Shown: positions 62,273-64,000 of the stretch, one piece after another | Numbering within the stretch: position 1 is the stretch's first letter | Layout of the letters: each line of letters opens with the position of its first letter | Assembly: GCF_000758585.1 (NCBI RefSeq) | Contig: NZ_CP009281.1 | Coordinates: 6,324,001-6,388,000 of the forward strand | Source of the DNA: Paenibacillus sp. FSL R5-0345 | GTDB taxonomy: Bacteria; Bacillota; Bacilli; Paenibacillales; Paenibacillaceae | Direction of reading: 5' to 3' | Length of the DNA stretch: 64,000 bases | Program-made: the position numbers and the translations under genes | Notes under the pieces: model-generated | Database searches by the model: none | What the model was told of the DNA's origin: nothing | What the model saw: the letters and a program-made list of their open reading frames with translations, nothing else

Positions 62273-62783
62273 ATCCTTCTCCTCCTGTCAGCATGCAGCA
62301 CATAAATATTTCATCCACATAACGACCGCCAAGATAAAACTCTTCCTGCAGACGTCCCTCTTCTACAAATCCACATTTACGATAAAAAGAAAGCGCTGAC
62401 TCATTGCAGGATAATACGCGTAGACGAAGCTTCCGAATAGCATTTTCTGCGGCATGTTCCTTAATCGCCTCTATGAGCTGTCGGCCAATACCTAAGCGTT
62501 GATAATCTGGATGGACAGCAATATAGACTTCGCACACATGCCTGTTGCTCTCCATTCGACTAGGACAACCAAACCCAACATATCCGCAAAGCTTGTCATC
62601 CTTCAGCGCTACAAGTTGCGAACCCGGAGGAGCATTCAATAGGTAATCCTCTTGGGAACGCCACATTAAAGGCCCCGGGCTAGTGTGCTCCGTCCAGATC
62701 AAATGATCCAGATGAATCAGTTCCCGCACGTCTTTAATCTCTGAGAACCTTATGATAAGCCTATCCTTATTGCTTAGTTTCAT
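62253..62783 (-). CDS. GNAT-family N-acetyltransferase
   Basis: A 176-residue acetyltransferase: VCEVYIAVHPDYQRLGIGRQLIEAIKEHA contains the acetyl-CoA loop (QRLGIG), and LRVLSCNESALSFYRKCGFVEEGRLQEEF is the C-terminal half typical of the family. ATG at 62783 has AGGGGTG upstream; the frame is open to 62834. Translationally coupled to the MOSC gene through overlap. Confidence 0.84.
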   Translation of the reverse strand: MKLSNKDRLIIRFSEIKDVRELIHLDHLIWTEHTSPGPLMWRSQEDYLLNAPPGSQLVALKDDKLCGYVGFGCPSRMESNRHVCEVYIAVHPDYQRLGIGRQLIEAIKEHAAENAIRKLRLRVLSCNESALSFYRKCGFVEEGRLQEEFYLGGRYVDEIFMCCMLTGGEGYGDHLA

Positions 62784-62853
62784 ATAAGATGTACACCCCT
62801 TGCCTTGCACCTCTATAGAATCACAGTAGATCACCTGAATCCACTATGCACAA

Positions 62854-64000
62854 CTATCCAATTGACCGCTCCAGTGAATTTCCTCGGCGGTTGATATACG
62901 CATGAACAATAAAGAATCCTACGGATAGCAGTGCCATCGCACATGCCAACCATGCGGTAGGCGCTAAGCCTCCACTATCATACAATCTACCCATTAAGTA
63001 AGGCCCAATCACCCTTCCGACTGCCCCCATACCTCCACTAAGCCCTAAATAGAATGGAGCACTTCGACCTGCATGATCCGAAATAAAGGAAGGCATGGCC
63101 GGAGATATCAGCATTTCCCCAAGCGTAGCGAGCACCATCCCAAGCACTAGACCTGAATAAGTCGGCATCCATAAAAGAACAGCATAACCACCCAAATAAA
63201 ATAGAGCACTTACAGTCATTTGCGCTGTTGAGGTGGACGCGAACCAACGTTTAATCACCGTTACGAGCGGCTGGGCCGCAAAAATAAGAATACCGTTGAG
63301 CGTCCAGAGAAAACCATAAGTCTTCTTAGGCCAGCCCTCAGAAATAATGAACGGAGATACCCCTGTATTCCAGATAGAGTTCCCTAACAGTAGGAACATC
63401 GAGGCAATACCCATATAAAGATAAATCCGTGTATGTCCCATTAGCTTCCAGGTGGATTGTTTGTCAGGACCAGCCTTCTGGTGTTCTGTGATCTCCTGTG
63501 AAGAATCTCCTCCGACTTTCTTGAGATATACAAAAAAGAATACCGCAAATACCGCTGAAGTTATGCCGTTCATTACAAAGCTGAGCATATAAGAAATATC
63601 GGCCAAAAAACCACTTAACGCCGTACCCAGTGCTACACCAATATTATTAGCGACATAAATAACATTAAACAGCTCTCCGCGCTGCTTCGTAAAACGAAAG
63701 CCGATAAATGCCTGAATCGCAGGTAATGACAATGAATTAAAGAGTCCTACCAGTCCCATCGCGACCATAAATAACGTCCAGTTGTTACTTGCTGCCGGCA
63801 AAGTGAACAGTGCAAGTGCATTCATGCCCAGCGCTCCGACAATCAGCCGGTTAACGCCTACCTTATGATAGAGTGAGCCCCCGAGTAGTTGACCCACAAT
63901 CCCTCCAACTGATTGAATAAGAATCACTAATCCAGCATCCGACATGCTGCGTCCAAGCTCATCAAAAACATACATTGTAACCAGTGGCCACATCAGTGCA
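62854..64000 (-). CDS. Major facilitator superfamily transporter (5' end outside window)
   Basis: At least 379 residues with ~11 hydrophobic segments. GGSLYHKVGVNRLIVGALGMNALALFTL contains the loop 2-3 motif of drug-efflux MFS proteins, and GEMLISPAMPSFISDHAGRSAPFYLGLSGGMGAVGRVIGPYLMGRLYD is typical of the YttB/MdtH-like group. The first membrane helix is missing and the frame is open to the window edge, so the ATG at 63993 is probably internal. It ends just before the GNAT gene. Substrate unknown. Confidence 0.82.
   Translation of the reverse strand, partial: ALMWPLVTMYVFDELGRSMSDAGLVILIQSVGGIVGQLLGGSLYHKVGVNRLIVGALGMNALALFTLPAASNNWTLFMVAMGLVGLFNSLSLPAIQAFIGFRFTKQRGELFNVIYVANNIGVALGTALSGFLADISYMLSFVMNGITSAVFAVFFFVYLKKVGGDSSQEITEHQKAGPDKQSTWKLMGHTRIYLYMGIASMFLLLGNSIWNTGVSPFIISEGWPKKTYGFLWTLNGILIFAAQPLVTVIKRWFASTSTAQMTVSALFYLGGYAVLLWMPTYSGLVLGMVLATLGEMLISPAMPSFISDHAGRSAPFYLGLSGGMGAVGRVIGPYLMGRLYDSGGLAPTAWLACAMALLSVGFFIVHAYINRRGNSLERSIG

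Overview
The window reads as chromosome of a spore-forming, Gram-positive bacterium of the Paenibacillus type. The evidence is the sporulation genes (spoIIID, spoIIQ, spoIID, spoIIR) and a gene order from mbl to prfA that closely follows the Bacillus subtilis mbl-spoIIID-spoIIQ-spoIID-murA-atp-upp-glyA-ywl-spoIIR-prmC-prfA block. Other support comes from strong AGGAGG-type ribosome binding sites, an S-layer (SLH) protein and a Gram-positive RND pump. The species assignment is inference; no rRNA or tRNA gene was found.

Region 1 (1-28.8 kb, nearly all minus strand) is core genome. It holds the start of mbl, spoIIID, spoIIQ, spoIID, murA, a DUF1146 gene, the whole F1Fo ATP synthase operon (atpZ-I-B-E-F-H-A-G-D-C), mnaA, upp, glyA, ywlG, ywlE, mntP, ywlC, spoIIR, two tandem SEDS (RodA/FtsW) genes, prmC, prfA, ychF and an S41 peptidase lipoprotein. 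Several intergenic gaps, above all inside the atp operon, carry families of imperfect hairpin repeats.

Region 2 (28.9-39.9 kb) is the most distinctive. It is a tightly overlapping minus-strand operon for a C30 (staphyloxanthin-type) carotenoid: two CrtN-type desaturases, CrtM synthase, a CruF/DUF422 membrane protein, a PlsC-type acyltransferase, a family 2 glycosyltransferase, a CrtP-type oxygenase and type 2 IPP isomerase. Upstream lies a MerR-type regulator with both signature motifs of the light-sensing, adenosylcobalamin-binding CarH/LitR proteins. The crt promoter carries five tandem 11-bp repeats with an ATACA core, and the carH promoter carries a shorter set; these look like CarH operators. 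The crtP gene is interrupted by one in-frame amber codon where a paralogue has tyrosine. The picture is a photoregulated pigment operon whose last oxidation step is probably broken, or read through, in this strain.

Region 3 (40-48 kb) holds a membrane-anchored phospholipase D-like protein with degenerate HKD motifs, a cardiolipin synthase, and a TetR regulator followed by a 27-codon ORF that overlaps an RND efflux pump by ATGA. After the pump is a gene-poor stretch with four copies of a TTAGGGA...TCCCTAA palindrome.

Region 4 (48-64 kb) holds a TorD-like chaperone divergent from moaA, a large secreted PHP-domain/SLH protein, an ABC exporter-response regulator-histidine kinase operon, an MFS transporter, a glutaminyl-tRNA synthetase (uncommon in Bacilli), two GNAT acetyltransferases, a MOSC protein and a second MFS transporter cut by the window end.
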